Source of the DNA: Segatella maculosa DSM 19339 = JCM 15638
GTDB taxonomy: Bacteria > Bacteroidota > Bacteroidia > Bacteroidales > Bacteroidaceae
NCBI RefSeq assembly: GCF_000382385.1
Contig: NZ_KB908319.1
Span: 186,001-250,000 of the forward strand
Direction of reading: 5' to 3'
DNA: 64,000 nt
The notes below the pieces were generated by a model. It saw nothing but the letters and a program-made list of their open reading frames with translations, had not been told where the DNA came from and searched no databases. Below are positions 34,815 through 44,400 of this stretch, in pieces; position 1 is the stretch's first letter; each line of letters begins with the position of its first letter. The position numbers and the translations under genes were made by a program.

Positions 34815-36019
34815 AGAATTGGACAGACGACATCAGACAACGCTTGCAGGGACATCGACAGGCGCCTCCGCAAGAATTGCTCGACAATATCAAGGTCGAG
34901 CTGCAGCGTCGCGGCCTTACACCGGCGCATTCTTCGCAAACCACCCACGTCGGAACGGGTAAACTGTGGTGGGCGGCAGCCTGCTTGACGGCCGTTATCG
35001 CGGGTGTGGGCGTGTGGTGGCTGCGCCATTCGGAGCCAACGTCAATGCCGCTCATGGCCCAAAAGCAGGCCGTGACCGACCAACCGACACAAGTTCTTGG
35101 GCAAGCGGCCAACTTGCGACAGCAAAACCTGCAGCAACGGCTTGCTGTATGGGCCGGCAAGGAGCCAATAAGGCCCATAGCGGCCCGGAACGTGCAGGAA
35201 GTTAAAGCTGCTTCGGCCGTGAATTCCGTACCTGTGGAGCCGTCTCCGGTCGCCTCGACCACCGAAACAACGGTGCAGCCCCCTGAACAAAGGCCGGCAA
35301 GACCAGCCCGACGACCCACTAACGGCCCTACGAATATCCCCTCACACCCGGCACCTCGCCTCGCTCACCGCCTGTCATGGAGTGCCTATACCGAGGGAAC
35401 CGGTCTTTCAAACAGCGGCGGAAACGGCCTGCATGGGAATGAACGGCTGCTGAATGTCATGCTTCGGGAGCCCAATGGCGAAAAGCCGGTAGCCGCACCG
35501 GGCTATCATGCATTGCAATATCACCATCGGCAGCCCGTGAAAGTGGGACTTTCCGTTGGCTATCGCATGGGTGAAAGGTGGTCGGTTCACACGGGTTTGA
35601 CTTATAGTTACATGTCGGCCGACGTCAATCTGACGGGTTCGGAGTCGGAAAACGGGCTGCAACGCCTGCATTACGTAGGCATTCCGCTGGCCGTAAGCTA
35701 TGGATTATGGCAACACAAGCAGCTTCGTGTCTACGCAACGGCAGGGGGTGAGGTCGAGAAATTGGTCAACGGACAGTTGAAGTTCACGCAGGTATCGGCG
35801 CAAGAGCAGCAACATTCGGAGACAATTTCGCTCAAAGAGCATCGCTTGCAATGGTCGGTTAACGCGGCGGTTGGCTTGGAATACCGGCTCACCAAGCAGT
35901 TTTATCTGTATGCGGAGCCGGGTGTGAGCCACTATTTCAACAATGGAAGCGATCTACAAAACAGTTATAAGGATAAACCTACGGGCTTCCAACTGCAGAT
36001 AGGAGTAAGAATCAAATAA
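34811..36019 (+). CDS. Dual-membrane-spanning anti-sigma-type protein with outer-membrane barrel
   Basis: Protein of 402 residues with an unusual layout: a short cytoplasmic head (1 to about 50; WTDDIRQRLQGHRQAPP), one inner-membrane helix (about 52-70; LWWAAACLTAVIAGVGVWWL), a long Pro/Gln/Ala-rich linker (about 75-185) that could cross the periplasm, and a C-terminal beta-barrel (about 215-402) with alternating strands such as VKVGLSVGYRMGERWSVHTG, ending in GFQLQIGVRIK. This is the layout of the Dma anti-sigma proteins described in Bacteroides thetaiotaomicron, which span both membranes and control vesicle formation. The 4-base overlap with the ECF gene supports this role. Assignment is by architecture, not by alignment. 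Confidence 0.8.
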   Translation: MKNWTDDIRQRLQGHRQAPPQELLDNIKVELQRRGLTPAHSSQTTHVGTGKLWWAAACLTAVIAGVGVWWLRHSEPTSMPLMAQKQAVTDQPTQVLGQAANLRQQNLQQRLAVWAGKEPIRPIAARNVQEVKAASAVNSVPVEPSPVASTTETTVQPPEQRPARPARRPTNGPTNIPSHPAPRLAHRLSWSAYTEGTGLSNSGGNGLHGNERLLNVMLREPNGEKPVAAPGYHALQYHHRQPVKVGLSVGYRMGERWSVHTGLTYSYMSADVNLTGSESENGLQRLHYVGIPLAVSYGLWQHKQLRVYATAGGEVEKLVNGQLKFTQVSAQEQQHSETISLKEHRLQWSVNAAVGLEYRLTKQFYLYAEPGVSHYFNNGSDLQNSYKDKPTGFQLQIGVRIK

Positions 36020-36034
36020 CCAAAACAAAGGAAT

Positions 36035-36454
36035 ATGAAAAAAATTATCATGTTGTTGTGTGCCGCTTTTCTGTTGATGGGCTGCACAAAGCGTCCAAAA
36101 GCCGTTGAATATCAGGTGGCCAAGAACTACTTTTTCGTCAATAATTCGCCGCGTTCCATGTCATTGAAGATGACAACGGAGCTGGAATTCGGTAAGTATT
36201 TCGGCATGGCTGCCTTCATGGGTAAGGACGGTCAGCCTACAGAAATAGACTTTAAGAAGCAGTTTGTCATTGCAAAAGTGCTGCCAGAAACCGACACTTT
36301 GACCCATATCACGCCGCTTTCGCTGACGGAAGAGGGGAAAACGTTGCGCTTGAAATGCAAGATTACACGTGGAAAGAAGCAATCTTATACGATGCAACCG
36401 TTCGTTCTGCTCATCGTTGACAGGAAGTATATCGACAAAGAAGTGACGGAATAA
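36035..36454 (+). CDS. Small lipoprotein of the ECF operon
   Basis: Lipoprotein of 139 residues (MKKIIMLLCAAFLLMGC, Cys17). The rest is a small beta-rich domain: VEYQVAKNYFFVNNS, then DFKKQFVIAKVLPETD and TMQPFVLLIVDRKY. The order is faintly like the PrcB C-terminal domain, but I would not assign it. It starts 15 bases after the barrel protein, so it is probably part of the same operon and may serve the same envelope response. It is convergent with mntP. No known function. Confidence 0.7.
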   Translation: MKKIIMLLCAAFLLMGCTKRPKAVEYQVAKNYFFVNNSPRSMSLKMTTELEFGKYFGMAAFMGKDGQPTEIDFKKQFVIAKVLPETDTLTHITPLSLTEEGKTLRLKCKITRGKKQSYTMQPFVLLIVDRKYIDKEVTE

Positions 36455-36482
36455 GGCCCGAAGAGCGGGGCTTTATTCACAA
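36450..36482. terminator. Bidirectional terminator between convergent genes
   Basis: AATAAGGCCC (from 36451) and GGGGCTTTATT (to about 36478) form an imperfect stem around GAAGAGC. It spans the small stretch between the lipoprotein stop and the mntP stop and overlaps both gene ends. Confidence 0.5.
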
Positions 36483-37051
36483 AGATGCGAGACAAGCACC
36501 TTAATGCCAATGGCAATGAGGATAAGTCCGCCCAATAATTCAGGCCTCAGCCTGCGTTCTATCGGCTTACCGAAGTGGGTTCCAAGGTACATTCCGGCGA
36601 CAGACAGCATGAAAGCGGCCAACCCAATGACGAAAAGTGGGTAGGCAAGCGTCGCAATGTGCCTGAAACCCATGCATGCAAACGATATTCCTATGGCCAA
36701 AGCATCGATACTTGTGGCCACAGCCAACATCAGTTGCGTCTTCAATGTGTGTGGGTTCATCGAGTGTCGTTCGGCAGGAAGGAACGCATCCCTAATCATT
36801 CTGCCTCCCAAGAAAGCCAACAAACCGAAGGCAATCCAATGGTCCATCTCTTCTAAATAGTGGGCAAAGAGACTGATTCCAAGCCAACCAGCCAACGGCA
36901 TCAGTAGCTGAAAGAGCCCAAAAAGCATGGCCATGCGGAGCGTAATGGGCCAAACAAGCTGCTTGATGATAATGCCGCACGTCGTTGAAACAGCGAAACA
37001 ATCCATGCCTAAGGCTATGGCGAGAAACCAAATATCGAGTTGACTGATCAT
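36473..37051 (-). CDS. mntP: Manganese efflux pump MntP
   Basis: Inner-membrane manganese exporter of 192 residues. Six hydrophobic helices are expected and visible. The family's acidic motifs lie in paired helices: GMDCFAVSTTCG near the start and ATSIDALAIGISFACMG in the middle. The frame is open 11 codons upstream, but MISQLDIWFLAIALGMD is the normal start, and the longer version would run into the terminator of the gene upstream. That hairpin lies at 37061-37095, so mntP should have its own promoter, which I could not pick out. Convergent with the ECF operon. Confidence 0.9.
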   Translation of the reverse strand: MISQLDIWFLAIALGMDCFAVSTTCGIIIKQLVWPITLRMAMLFGLFQLLMPLAGWLGISLFAHYLEEMDHWIAFGLLAFLGGRMIRDAFLPAERHSMNPHTLKTQLMLAVATSIDALAIGISFACMGFRHIATLAYPLFVIGLAAFMLSVAGMYLGTHFGKPIERRLRPELLGGLILIAIGIKVLVSHLCE

Positions 37052-37060
37052 AAATACATG

Positions 37061-37095
37061 AAAAAGCCCCCCTTTCTGATGCAAAGGGGAGCCTT
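37061..37095 (-). terminator. Terminator after the coiled-coil lipoprotein gene
   Basis: Read on the minus strand: AAGGCTCCCCTTT, loop GCATCAG, AAAGGGGGGCTTTTT, a long GC stem with a T tail. It lies 15 bases after the stop at 37110. Confidence 0.75.
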
Positions 37096-37109
37096 ATCTA
37101 CCTTATTTT

Positions 37110-37964
37110 TTATTTCACTTGAATGACCAAGAACTTGCTTGTGCTCCAGAATAGCTGTGGATTTGTAATGTTCAAGGTGTATTGTTTGTTGACATCACGG
37201 GTCAAAGTGTAGCTACTTGACGGGTGAAGCGTAAGGATCTTGACTGACTTGGAATACAATTTGACGGTCTTATCCACGCGGATATCGATCTTCGTAAAGT
37301 AGTTCTTGTTGAAGTTTCCCTGCAACACTTTGCCGTCGGCAATAATACGTTGCTCCTTCAACTCAGCCTTTGTGCCGAACACATACCATGCTGTATTGAG
37401 CTGTTTGTCCTGCGCATTGATCGTTGCTGTCTTCTGTGCGCTCTCCGTTGTCAGGTGACTTACGTTGGTATTCAGGTTGTTTATCGTCTCATCCAGCTCG
37501 CCGATGTGAATGTCTTTGGCGTCCAATTCGGCGCGAAGTTGCTGCATTTGCTGGTCTTTCTCGTCCAATTGCTTCACCAAATTGTCTATGGTTGACTTGA
37601 GTTGTGTGCCTTTTAGCGAACTTGTTGACAGCTGTTGACGCAGCTTAGTGATGAGTTCTCGGTTCTTTTTCATGCGCTCTGTGATGAACTTAATGTTCTC
37701 TCTTAGCACCTGTTTGCTATTGTTTCCCTCGCCATCCTTGGCTATCGTGACGCGGTTTTCGGCCTCGTTAATTTGACGAAAGCCCTCTTGAACCTCGTTC
37801 ATCAGGCCCACCATGTCGTTGATTTCCGTATCTTTCTGCGCAAGAATCTGCTTCAATGAGTCGGATTGTTCAACACTTGCAAGATGGTTTTTCGCCTTGT
37901 CTTGATTACAACTTGTAAGAGCCAGCAACACTACACCGGCTGTTACGAACAATAATTTCTTCAT
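37110..37964 (-). CDS. Coiled-coil lipoprotein
   Basis: Lipoprotein of 284 residues (lipobox LTSC, Cys19). Residues about 28-185 are a long heptad-rich coiled coil with repeated Q, E, K and L (ITERMKKNRELITKLRQQL; DNLVKQLDEKDQQMQQLRAE). The C-terminal 85 residues (KAELKEQRIIADGKVLQGNF to LVIQVK) form a compact beta-rich domain. It follows rsmI by 6 bases and ends in a terminator, so it is the second gene of a two-gene operon. A conserved Bacteroidetes protein of unknown role by my reading; a structural envelope part is plausible, but this is inference. Confidence 0.78.
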   Translation of the reverse strand: MKKLLFVTAGVVLLALTSCNQDKAKNHLASVEQSDSLKQILAQKDTEINDMVGLMNEVQEGFRQINEAENRVTIAKDGEGNNSKQVLRENIKFITERMKKNRELITKLRQQLSTSSLKGTQLKSTIDNLVKQLDEKDQQMQQLRAELDAKDIHIGELDETINNLNTNVSHLTTESAQKTATINAQDKQLNTAWYVFGTKAELKEQRIIADGKVLQGNFNKNYFTKIDIRVDKTVKLYSKSVKILTLHPSSSYTLTRDVNKQYTLNITNPQLFWSTSKFLVIQVK

Positions 37965-37970
37965 AATTCT

Positions 37971-38681
37971 TCACTCCTCTAATTTTGATTTCTGATCTTT
38001 ATTCTTTTTTATACTTCGTCCCGCCAGCACGATAACGATCTCACCACGCGGGTCTGTTTCCGTAAAATGGGTTATAACGTCTTTCAAAGTGCCCCTCACA
38101 TGCTCCTCATGCACCTTGGATATCTCGCGCGACACGCTCACCCGGCGGTCTTCGCCGAACACTTCGGCAAACTGCGTCAGCGTTTTCACGAGGCGATAAG
38201 GCGACTCATAGAACACCATTGTGCGCGTTTCGTCCTGCAATGCGAGCAGATGTGTCTGCCGACCTTTCTTCTGTGGCAGGAAACCTTCAAAGCAGAAGCA
38301 GTCGCACGGCAGCCCCGATGACACCAAAGCTGGCACGAATGCCGTTGCACCGGGAAGCGTTTGGACTTCTATTCCGGCTTGGGAAGCCTCGCGAGACAGG
38401 TAAAAACCGGGGTCACTAATGCCCGGAGTACCGGCGTCACTCACCAATGCTATGGTCTCACCTGCCCTTAATCGCTCCACAATTCCTTGTGCCGTTCCAT
38501 GCTCATTGAACTTATGATGTGCCATCAAACGGTTCTTGATATCGAAGTGTTTCAGCAAGATTCCCGACGTACGGGTGTCTTCTGCCAGCACAAGATTGGC
38601 TTCTTTCAATATCCGAATGGCCCGAAGCGTCATGTCTTCCATGTTGCCAACGGGTGTAGGCACAATGTATAACGTTCCCAT
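37971..38681 (-). CDS. rsmI: 16S rRNA (cytidine1402-2'-O)-methyltransferase RsmI
   Basis: Tetrapyrrole-methylase-fold enzyme of 236 residues that adds the 2'-O-methyl group to C1402 in the ribosomal decoding centre using S-adenosylmethionine. The N-terminus LYIVPTPVGNMEDMTLRAIR and AEDTRTSGILLKHFDI are diagnostic; the glycine-rich SDAGTPGISDPGF follows, and VFYESPYRLVKTL and GRSIKKNK close the protein. The promoter ends only 9 bases before the ATG, so the mRNA may begin almost at the start codon. First of a two-gene operon with the coiled-coil lipoprotein. Confidence 0.93.
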   Translation of the reverse strand: MGTLYIVPTPVGNMEDMTLRAIRILKEANLVLAEDTRTSGILLKHFDIKNRLMAHHKFNEHGTAQGIVERLRAGETIALVSDAGTPGISDPGFYLSREASQAGIEVQTLPGATAFVPALVSSGLPCDCFCFEGFLPQKKGRQTHLLALQDETRTMVFYESPYRLVKTLTQFAEVFGEDRRVSVSREISKVHEEHVRGTLKDVITHFTETDPRGEIVIVLAGRSIKKNKDQKSKLEE

Positions 38682-38690
38682 ATTCAGTCA

Positions 38691-38721
38691 CAAATATATA
38701 CAATTCTCCAAGATGTGCAAA
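38691..38721 (-). promoter_or_regulatory. Full-consensus promoter of rsmI
   Basis: Read on the minus strand: TTTG (38721-38718), 19 bases, TATATTTG (38698-38691). This is the best match to the Bacteroidetes consensus in the window. The ATG lies 9 bases past the box, leaving a leader of about 0-5 bases. Confidence 0.75.
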
Positions 38722-38920
38722 ATAAAGCGGGGCTTCTTTGCAATTTTTAAAATATAAACTGGCAAGTGGTAAGATTTGTTTTTTTTCATACTTCAAGGCT
38801 TACAAACTGTCATTCAGGCCCATATTGCCGCCCGATATGCCCATGCTTGCTTCGCAGGAGCCATGAGAGAGCCGACCATGATGAATAACTTCGTTTTGCA
38901 ACATGACCCATTTTACCGTG

Positions 38921-39012
38921 CAATCTCACCCATATTAGCCGCTAATCTCACCCATTTTACCGCGCAATATGGCTGAGATTGCAACGCAAGATGTAAACGG
39001 TTGATTATCAAT
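38921..39012. repeat. Family B palindromic repeat, copy 5, with conserved tail
   Basis: Arms CAATCTCACCCATATT (38921-38936) and AATATGGCTGAGATTG (38966-38981), one mismatch, with a second ATCTCACCCATTTTACCGCG unit between them. The tail CAACGCAAGATGTAA then GTTGATTATCAAT matches copies 3 and 4. The 475-base gap holds no gene. Confidence 0.85.
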
Positions 39013-39095
39013 CTCCAAACTATGCTTTCCCGATTGACCCATGCAGTTCGCTCTCCCTTCCTTCAGAGGGGTTGGGGGAGGCTCCCTCTTGCATC

Positions 39096-39124
39096 AAAAA
39101 GGGGCTTGCCTCACGGCAAACCCC
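39096..39124 (-). terminator. Terminator after lpxA
   Basis: Read on the minus strand: GGGGTTTGCC, loop GTGA, GGCAAGCCCC, then TTTTT. One G-T pair. It lies about 30 bases after the lpxA stop. Confidence 0.8.
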
Positions 39125-39156
39125 TCCCCAAATACAGAGTTAAAGCATAGGTATAG

Positions 39157-39939
39157 CTATATTTTACTAATGATTCCGGCTTGCGTTGCCTTGAGAAAAG
39201 CAACGATATTTCGTATTTCCGGGCCGTCGGGCACTTGGTCTTCGATCTGCCGAATGGCATCGAACAGACTCGTTTGTCCATGGAATACCAACCGATAAGC
39301 ATTGGCTACGTGCTTCCGAACCTTCTCTTCTATGCCGTTAGCGTCCATCATCACCGTGTTAGGACCGCCATAACTGACGGGCTTTCCGCCTGCGATAACG
39401 TAGGGAGGAACGTCTTTCGAGAAGGTCGTTCCGGCCTGAATCATGGCGCAACATCCCACACGTGTCTTCGCATTTTCAATGACACTGGAACTGAAAATGA
39501 CGTTATCTTCGATGTAACAGTCGCCGGCTATCTTCGTTCCATAGCCGAAAACGCAGTGGTCACCCACCACAGTATCGTGGGAGATATGGGCACCTTCCAT
39601 CAAGAAATTACCGTTTCCGATGACCGTTTTGCAGCCTTCATGCGTGGCACGATTGATGACAACGTTCTCTCTTATGATGTTATCATCGCCGATAACAAGC
39701 TCACTTTGCTCGCCACAGAAGTTGAAATCCTGCGGCAAGGCAGCAAGGACTGAACCCTGATGCACCTTGTTGTTGTTGCCCATACGCGTGCCGTTGAGAA
39801 TGCTCGTGAATGGGAAAACGACGCAATTGTCGCCGATCACCACGTCGTCCTCAATGTATGCGAACGGGAATATCTTACAGTTGTCGCCGATTTTTGCCTT
39901 AGGCGACACCTCTGCTCTTGGACTTATTTCACTTGACAT
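39157..39939 (-). CDS. lpxA: Acyl-ACP--UDP-N-acetylglucosamine O-acyltransferase LpxA
   Basis: First enzyme of lipid A synthesis: transfers a hydroxyacyl chain to UDP-GlcNAc; cytoplasmic trimer. The 260 residues show hexapeptide beta-helix repeats (about 8-190; AEVSPKAKIGDNCKIFPFAY) and the C-terminal helical domain (about 195-260). The catalytic histidine is probably in GAHISHDTVVGDH. In many Bacteroidales lpxA sits with lpxD and lpxC-fabZ; here it stands alone behind an efflux operon, so a second lpxA elsewhere in the genome is possible. Another LpxA-like acyltransferase cannot be excluded. Confidence 0.88.
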   Translation of the reverse strand: MSSEISPRAEVSPKAKIGDNCKIFPFAYIEDDVVIGDNCVVFPFTSILNGTRMGNNNKVHQGSVLAALPQDFNFCGEQSELVIGDDNIIRENVVINRATHEGCKTVIGNGNFLMEGAHISHDTVVGDHCVFGYGTKIAGDCYIEDNVIFSSSVIENAKTRVGCCAMIQAGTTFSKDVPPYVIAGGKPVSYGGPNTVMMDANGIEEKVRKHVANAYRLVFHGQTSLFDAIRQIEDQVPDGPEIRNIVAFLKATQAGIISKI

Positions 39940-39990
39940 AGCTGTTAATGTTGAATGATGAATGTTGAATGTGAAGTTATTTTAATGCAG

Positions 39991-40035
39991 AATGAGGAAT
40001 GTTGAATGTGAAGTTGATATTCCATATTCCTCATT
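39991..40035. terminator. Hairpin after the RND efflux operon
   Basis: AATGAGGAAT (39991-40000) pairs perfectly with ATTCCTCATT (40026-40035). AATGTTGAATGTGAAGTT also occurs twice (39961 and 39999). It lies just after the TolC-like stop and may end that operon; the T tract is poor. Confidence 0.4.
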
Positions 40036-40040
40036 TCGCA

Positions 40041-41435
40041 TTACTTAGCTCCTCCTCCTAAAGCACTGTAGAGGTTGACCACGGCCTGCATCTTGCTGAA
40101 ATCGTCGGCCACTTTGGAGAGTTCGACGTTGAGAAGAGTGCTCTGTGCGGTGATGACTTCAAGGTAAGTGCTGCCTGCACTGGCCATCAAATCCTTGGTG
40201 TCGTCCACGTTTTTGCGGAGCACCTCAATCTGTTTGGCCTCTACTTTCGACTTTTCTTCGGCACTGTTATACTGCACCAAGGCGTTACTTACCTCGCTTC
40301 CGGCCGACAGAATAGCGTTCTGCCAAGTGTTATATGCCTGCTCATATTGAGCTTTGGCTACCTTTAAGCCAGCCACAAGTCGGCCATTTTGGAAGATAGG
40401 TTGCGTGAGAGAACCCACCGCAGTGAGCAACCATTTGCCCGGATTCACGATACCCATGCCGCTATTATTGGTGAAAGCACCGACAGCATTGATGTTAAGT
40501 CCGGGGTAAAATCGGCTACGTGCGGTCTCCACATTATAGAAACACTGGGCCAAAGCCATCTCGGCAGCATGCACATCTGCCCGGTTTTTGAGCAGTTGAA
40601 CACCCACTCCGGTAGAGAATTCGGTCGGAAGACGCTGGTCTTCGAGTTTGCCTCGGCTCACTGTTTGGGCCTGTTGGCCTATCAAAAGCGAAAGGGCATT
40701 CTCGGTTTCCCGTAGCTGTCGCTTGATATCCACCTTTTGAGTAAGCACCGAATAGTAGTTGGATTCGGCCCTTTGGACAGCCGTTGAGCGCACTCCGATG
40801 ACTGCATCTTTCTGCAAAAGCATGATGTCCCAGGTGTCTTTCGTCAGCTTTTCCATGTCTGTCACCAGCTCCATTTGCTTGTCAAGCATCAGCAATGTGT
40901 AGTACATATTGGCGATGTTGGCAATCAACTTGGTCTGAACCGACACCTGATAGTCCTTGCTTTGCAGCATTGCCACCTGTGCCGAGCGTTTCGAAGAGAG
41001 CAAGGTTCCGAACAAATCCACGTTCCAGCTTGCGTTAACGGGCAGGCTATAAATCTTCGATGCGGGGTTTCCGTCCCACGAAGAGATAGTGCCTTGGGGC
41101 GTAAAAGCAAACGAAGGGAGGAACGAAAGCTTGGCAGCTTTGAGCTGAGCCTCGGCCATCTGCACGCTTAAAGCAGCGTTGAGGAGATTCGGATTGTGGG
41201 CCAATCCCTTCTCGATGAGCCCTTGTAACTGCGGATCGGTAAAGACTTTGCGCCACGGAATGTTGGCGAAACTTGACGTATCTCTGACAGCCAGCGTGTC
41301 ACGATCGGCCATAGCGTCGCGGAACAAGCCTGAAGTGTTGACCTCGGGACGCTCATATTTGCCGTAAAGGCTTTTGCAACCCGTCAGCAAGATGGTTGCA
41401 AATGCCATGAGCAATAGCGTTTTATTCGTTTTCAT
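40041..41435 (-). CDS. TolC-like outer-membrane lipoprotein of an RND efflux system
   Basis: Outer-membrane exit duct of 464 residues (NodT/OprM type). Lipobox LTGC (MKTNKTLLLMAFATILLTGC). Two OEP repeats with long helices (about 60-250 and 270-460; LIEKGLAHNPNLLNAALSVQ, LLKNRADVHAAEMALAQC) are typical. An in-frame ATG two codons upstream lies immediately beside the permease stop; MKTNKT is preferred because it opens a normal signal peptide. Third gene of the trio adaptor > permease > duct. Expelled substrates cannot be read from sequence. Confidence 0.92.
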   Translation of the reverse strand: MKTNKTLLLMAFATILLTGCKSLYGKYERPEVNTSGLFRDAMADRDTLAVRDTSSFANIPWRKVFTDPQLQGLIEKGLAHNPNLLNAALSVQMAEAQLKAAKLSFLPSFAFTPQGTISSWDGNPASKIYSLPVNASWNVDLFGTLLSSKRSAQVAMLQSKDYQVSVQTKLIANIANMYYTLLMLDKQMELVTDMEKLTKDTWDIMLLQKDAVIGVRSTAVQRAESNYYSVLTQKVDIKRQLRETENALSLLIGQQAQTVSRGKLEDQRLPTEFSTGVGVQLLKNRADVHAAEMALAQCFYNVETARSRFYPGLNINAVGAFTNNSGMGIVNPGKWLLTAVGSLTQPIFQNGRLVAGLKVAKAQYEQAYNTWQNAILSAGSEVSNALVQYNSAEEKSKVEAKQIEVLRKNVDDTKDLMASAGSTYLEVITAQSTLLNVELSKVADDFSKMQAVVNLYSALGGGAK

Positions 41436-41441
41436 TATCAT

Positions 41442-44400
41442 TCAGATGTTATGTTTTTGTGGGGTTACAGCACCGTTACTATGGGCATATTGCGCTAGTT
41501 CGGTAGCTGCTTCCTCGTTCAATTCGTCTTCAAACTTCAGCGGAGTAAACTTCTCCTGCAACCATTGGAAAGCCACAAACAAAGCCGGAACGACGAAGAT
41601 TTGGCACAAGGTACCAATCAACATACCGCCGACGGCAGCTGCTCCGAGGGTTTGGTTACCGTTCTTTCCGACGCCACTTGCGAACATCAACGGCAGAAGA
41701 CCAATGACCATGGCCAGTGAAGTCATCAAAATCGGACGCAAACGTGCCGCAGCTCCGAGGATAGCACTATACTTAATGGCCATTCCGGTGCGTCGTCTTT
41801 CAAGCGCAAACTGTACGATCAAGATGGCATTCTTGGCCAAAAGACCAATCAACATGATGAGCGAAATCTGCATATAGATGTCGTTGGAGTGGCCAAAAAG
41901 CTGCGTAAAGAGGAACGCTCCGGCCAATCCGAACGGGATAGAGAGCAGTACTGACAACGGAAGAATATAGCTTTCGTACTGCGCACTCAAGATCAAATAG
42001 ACGAAAATCACGCAGAGCACGAGCACAATGGCCGTGGTATTGCTGCTTTCGGCTTCTGATCTTGTCAGTCCGGAATACTCATATCCATAGCCTTGGGGCA
42101 GCGTATTCTTTGCCACTTCGGCTATAGCTTCCATGGCTTGTCCTGTAGAATAGCCTGTAGCATTGGTCACACTGACATTAATAGCCGTGAACAAATTGAA
42201 GCGAGCAATGTTGGATGGGCCGTAAACACGCCTTAAACTGCAGAACTCAGAGACTGGAGACATCTTTCCACTTGCTGTGCGTACGTAGATATTACTCAGC
42301 TGTTCGGGACGTAATCTGTCGTTAGGTGCGGCCTGAATCATCACACGATAGAGCTTACCATAGGCGTTGAAGTTAGACGCATACATTCCTCCAAGGTAGC
42401 CTTGTAACGTAGATAACACCACAGTTGGGGAGATTCCGGCTTGCTTTGTCTTAGCAACATCTACGTCAACCATGTACTGTGGATAGTTTGGATTATATGT
42501 TGTCATGGCCTTTTGAACCTCAGGTCGCTTGTTCAACTCCTTGAGGAAGTCCTGCGTTATGGTGAAGAACTTATTCAAATCTCCACCAGTTTTGTCCTGC
42601 ATGGTCATCGTAATACCATTCTGAACAGAGAAACCCGGAACCATAGGAGGGCCAAATGCCAAGATTTGGGCATCTTTAATAGAAGCCGTTTGCTTGTAAA
42701 TCATACCCAAAACAGAATTGGCTTCCAACGGATTTACAAACAAAGCCATCAGATCACCCTGTGAAATCGCATTCTTGATACGGGTGAAGAAGCCACCGGA
42801 ACGCTCATCAAAAGGCTTCAACTTGATGATGAAAGTAGCCTGATCCGACCCTTGTCCGGCAATGAAGTTATAGCCAATAATCGCTTCGCGCCGCTGAATG
42901 GCAGGATTACTTGCCAGCATCTTATCTACTTCGTTAACGATTTCAACCGTTCGTTCCTGGCTTGTTCCGGGATTAGCCGATATCATTATGAACAGCGTTC
43001 CCGTATCTTCATTGGGCACAAGCCCTGTTTTTGTGGTCGCCATTGTAATGACCAAAGCCACTATTCCCACTGCAACAGCAAGCGAAGCCCATAGCTTATG
43101 ATTGATGATACGGGTGACACCTTTCTTATATTTCTCTGTTGTTTTGTCGAAAACACGGTTGAAATTGCTATGGAAACGACGTACGAAGTTCTTGTTGGTC
43201 TCGTCTTTTTCTTCGTCATGTGGCTTCAACAGGATAGCACACAAAGCCGGAGAGAGCGTCAAAGCATTGAGGGCTGAGATGACAATCGATAGCGCCATCG
43301 TCACACCGAACTCGCGATAGAAGGTTCCGGACGTTCCTCCAAGGAAGGAAACCGGCACAAACACGGCCGCCATTACTAAGGTAATGGAAATGATTGCGCC
43401 CGATATTTCGTTCATGGCATCAATAGATGCGCTCATAGCATCCTTGTAACCTTGGTCTAATTTGGCGTGAACAGCCTCGACAACTACAATGGCATCGTCC
43501 ACAACAATAGCGATAGCCAACAGCAAGGCCGACAGAACAAGCAGGTTGATCGAGAAGCCGAAGACCCAAAGGAAGAAGAAAGTACCAATCAATGCCACTG
43601 GAACAGCAATCAAAGGTATCAGTGTCGAGCGCATATCCTGTAGGAAAATGTAGACCACAAAGAACACCAATGCCAACGTAATGAACAGCGTTACGATCAC
43701 TTCTTCAATGGAAGCAAAGAGGAATTCCGTGGTATCTTGTTCGATGGTATACTCCATTCCGGGAGGGAAACTCTTGCTGGCTTCTTTCAAAGCTGCCTTT
43801 ACATCCGTGGCAATATCGGTCGCATTGGAACCTGCAATCTGGTTAACCATACCCAAAACTGCAGGCTGTCCGTTGTTATTCAGCTTCACATTGTACATCA
43901 ATGAGCCTAATTCTACCTTGGCAATGTCCTTTAATTGCAATGTCTGACCAGTCGTTGAACTGGTCAAAAGTATGTTCTCGAACTCCGTAGCACTCTTCAA
44001 ACGACCTTTATATCTCAATGCATATTCGTAGGCAACTGACCCATTTTCACCCAAAGAACCGGGGGCTGCTTCGATATTTTGCTCTGCCAATACACCCATA
44101 ATATCTGAAGGAACGAGGCCATACTGCTTCATTTTGTCGGGCTTCAACCATATTCTCATGGAATAAGTCTCTGTTCCCGGCGTCTGAACATCACCTACAC
44201 CTTTGATACGTTTCAGCAGAGGAACGATATTAATATTGTTGTAGTTGGTCAGGAATTGCCCATCATATCGACCGTCTTCCGTGGTCAATGAATACATGAT
44301 TACATTGGAAGACTGTCGCTTGGAGACCGTAACACCCACGCGAGTCACCTCAGCTGGCAACAAAGCCTGAGCCTGTTGGACACGGTTCTGCACGTTGACA

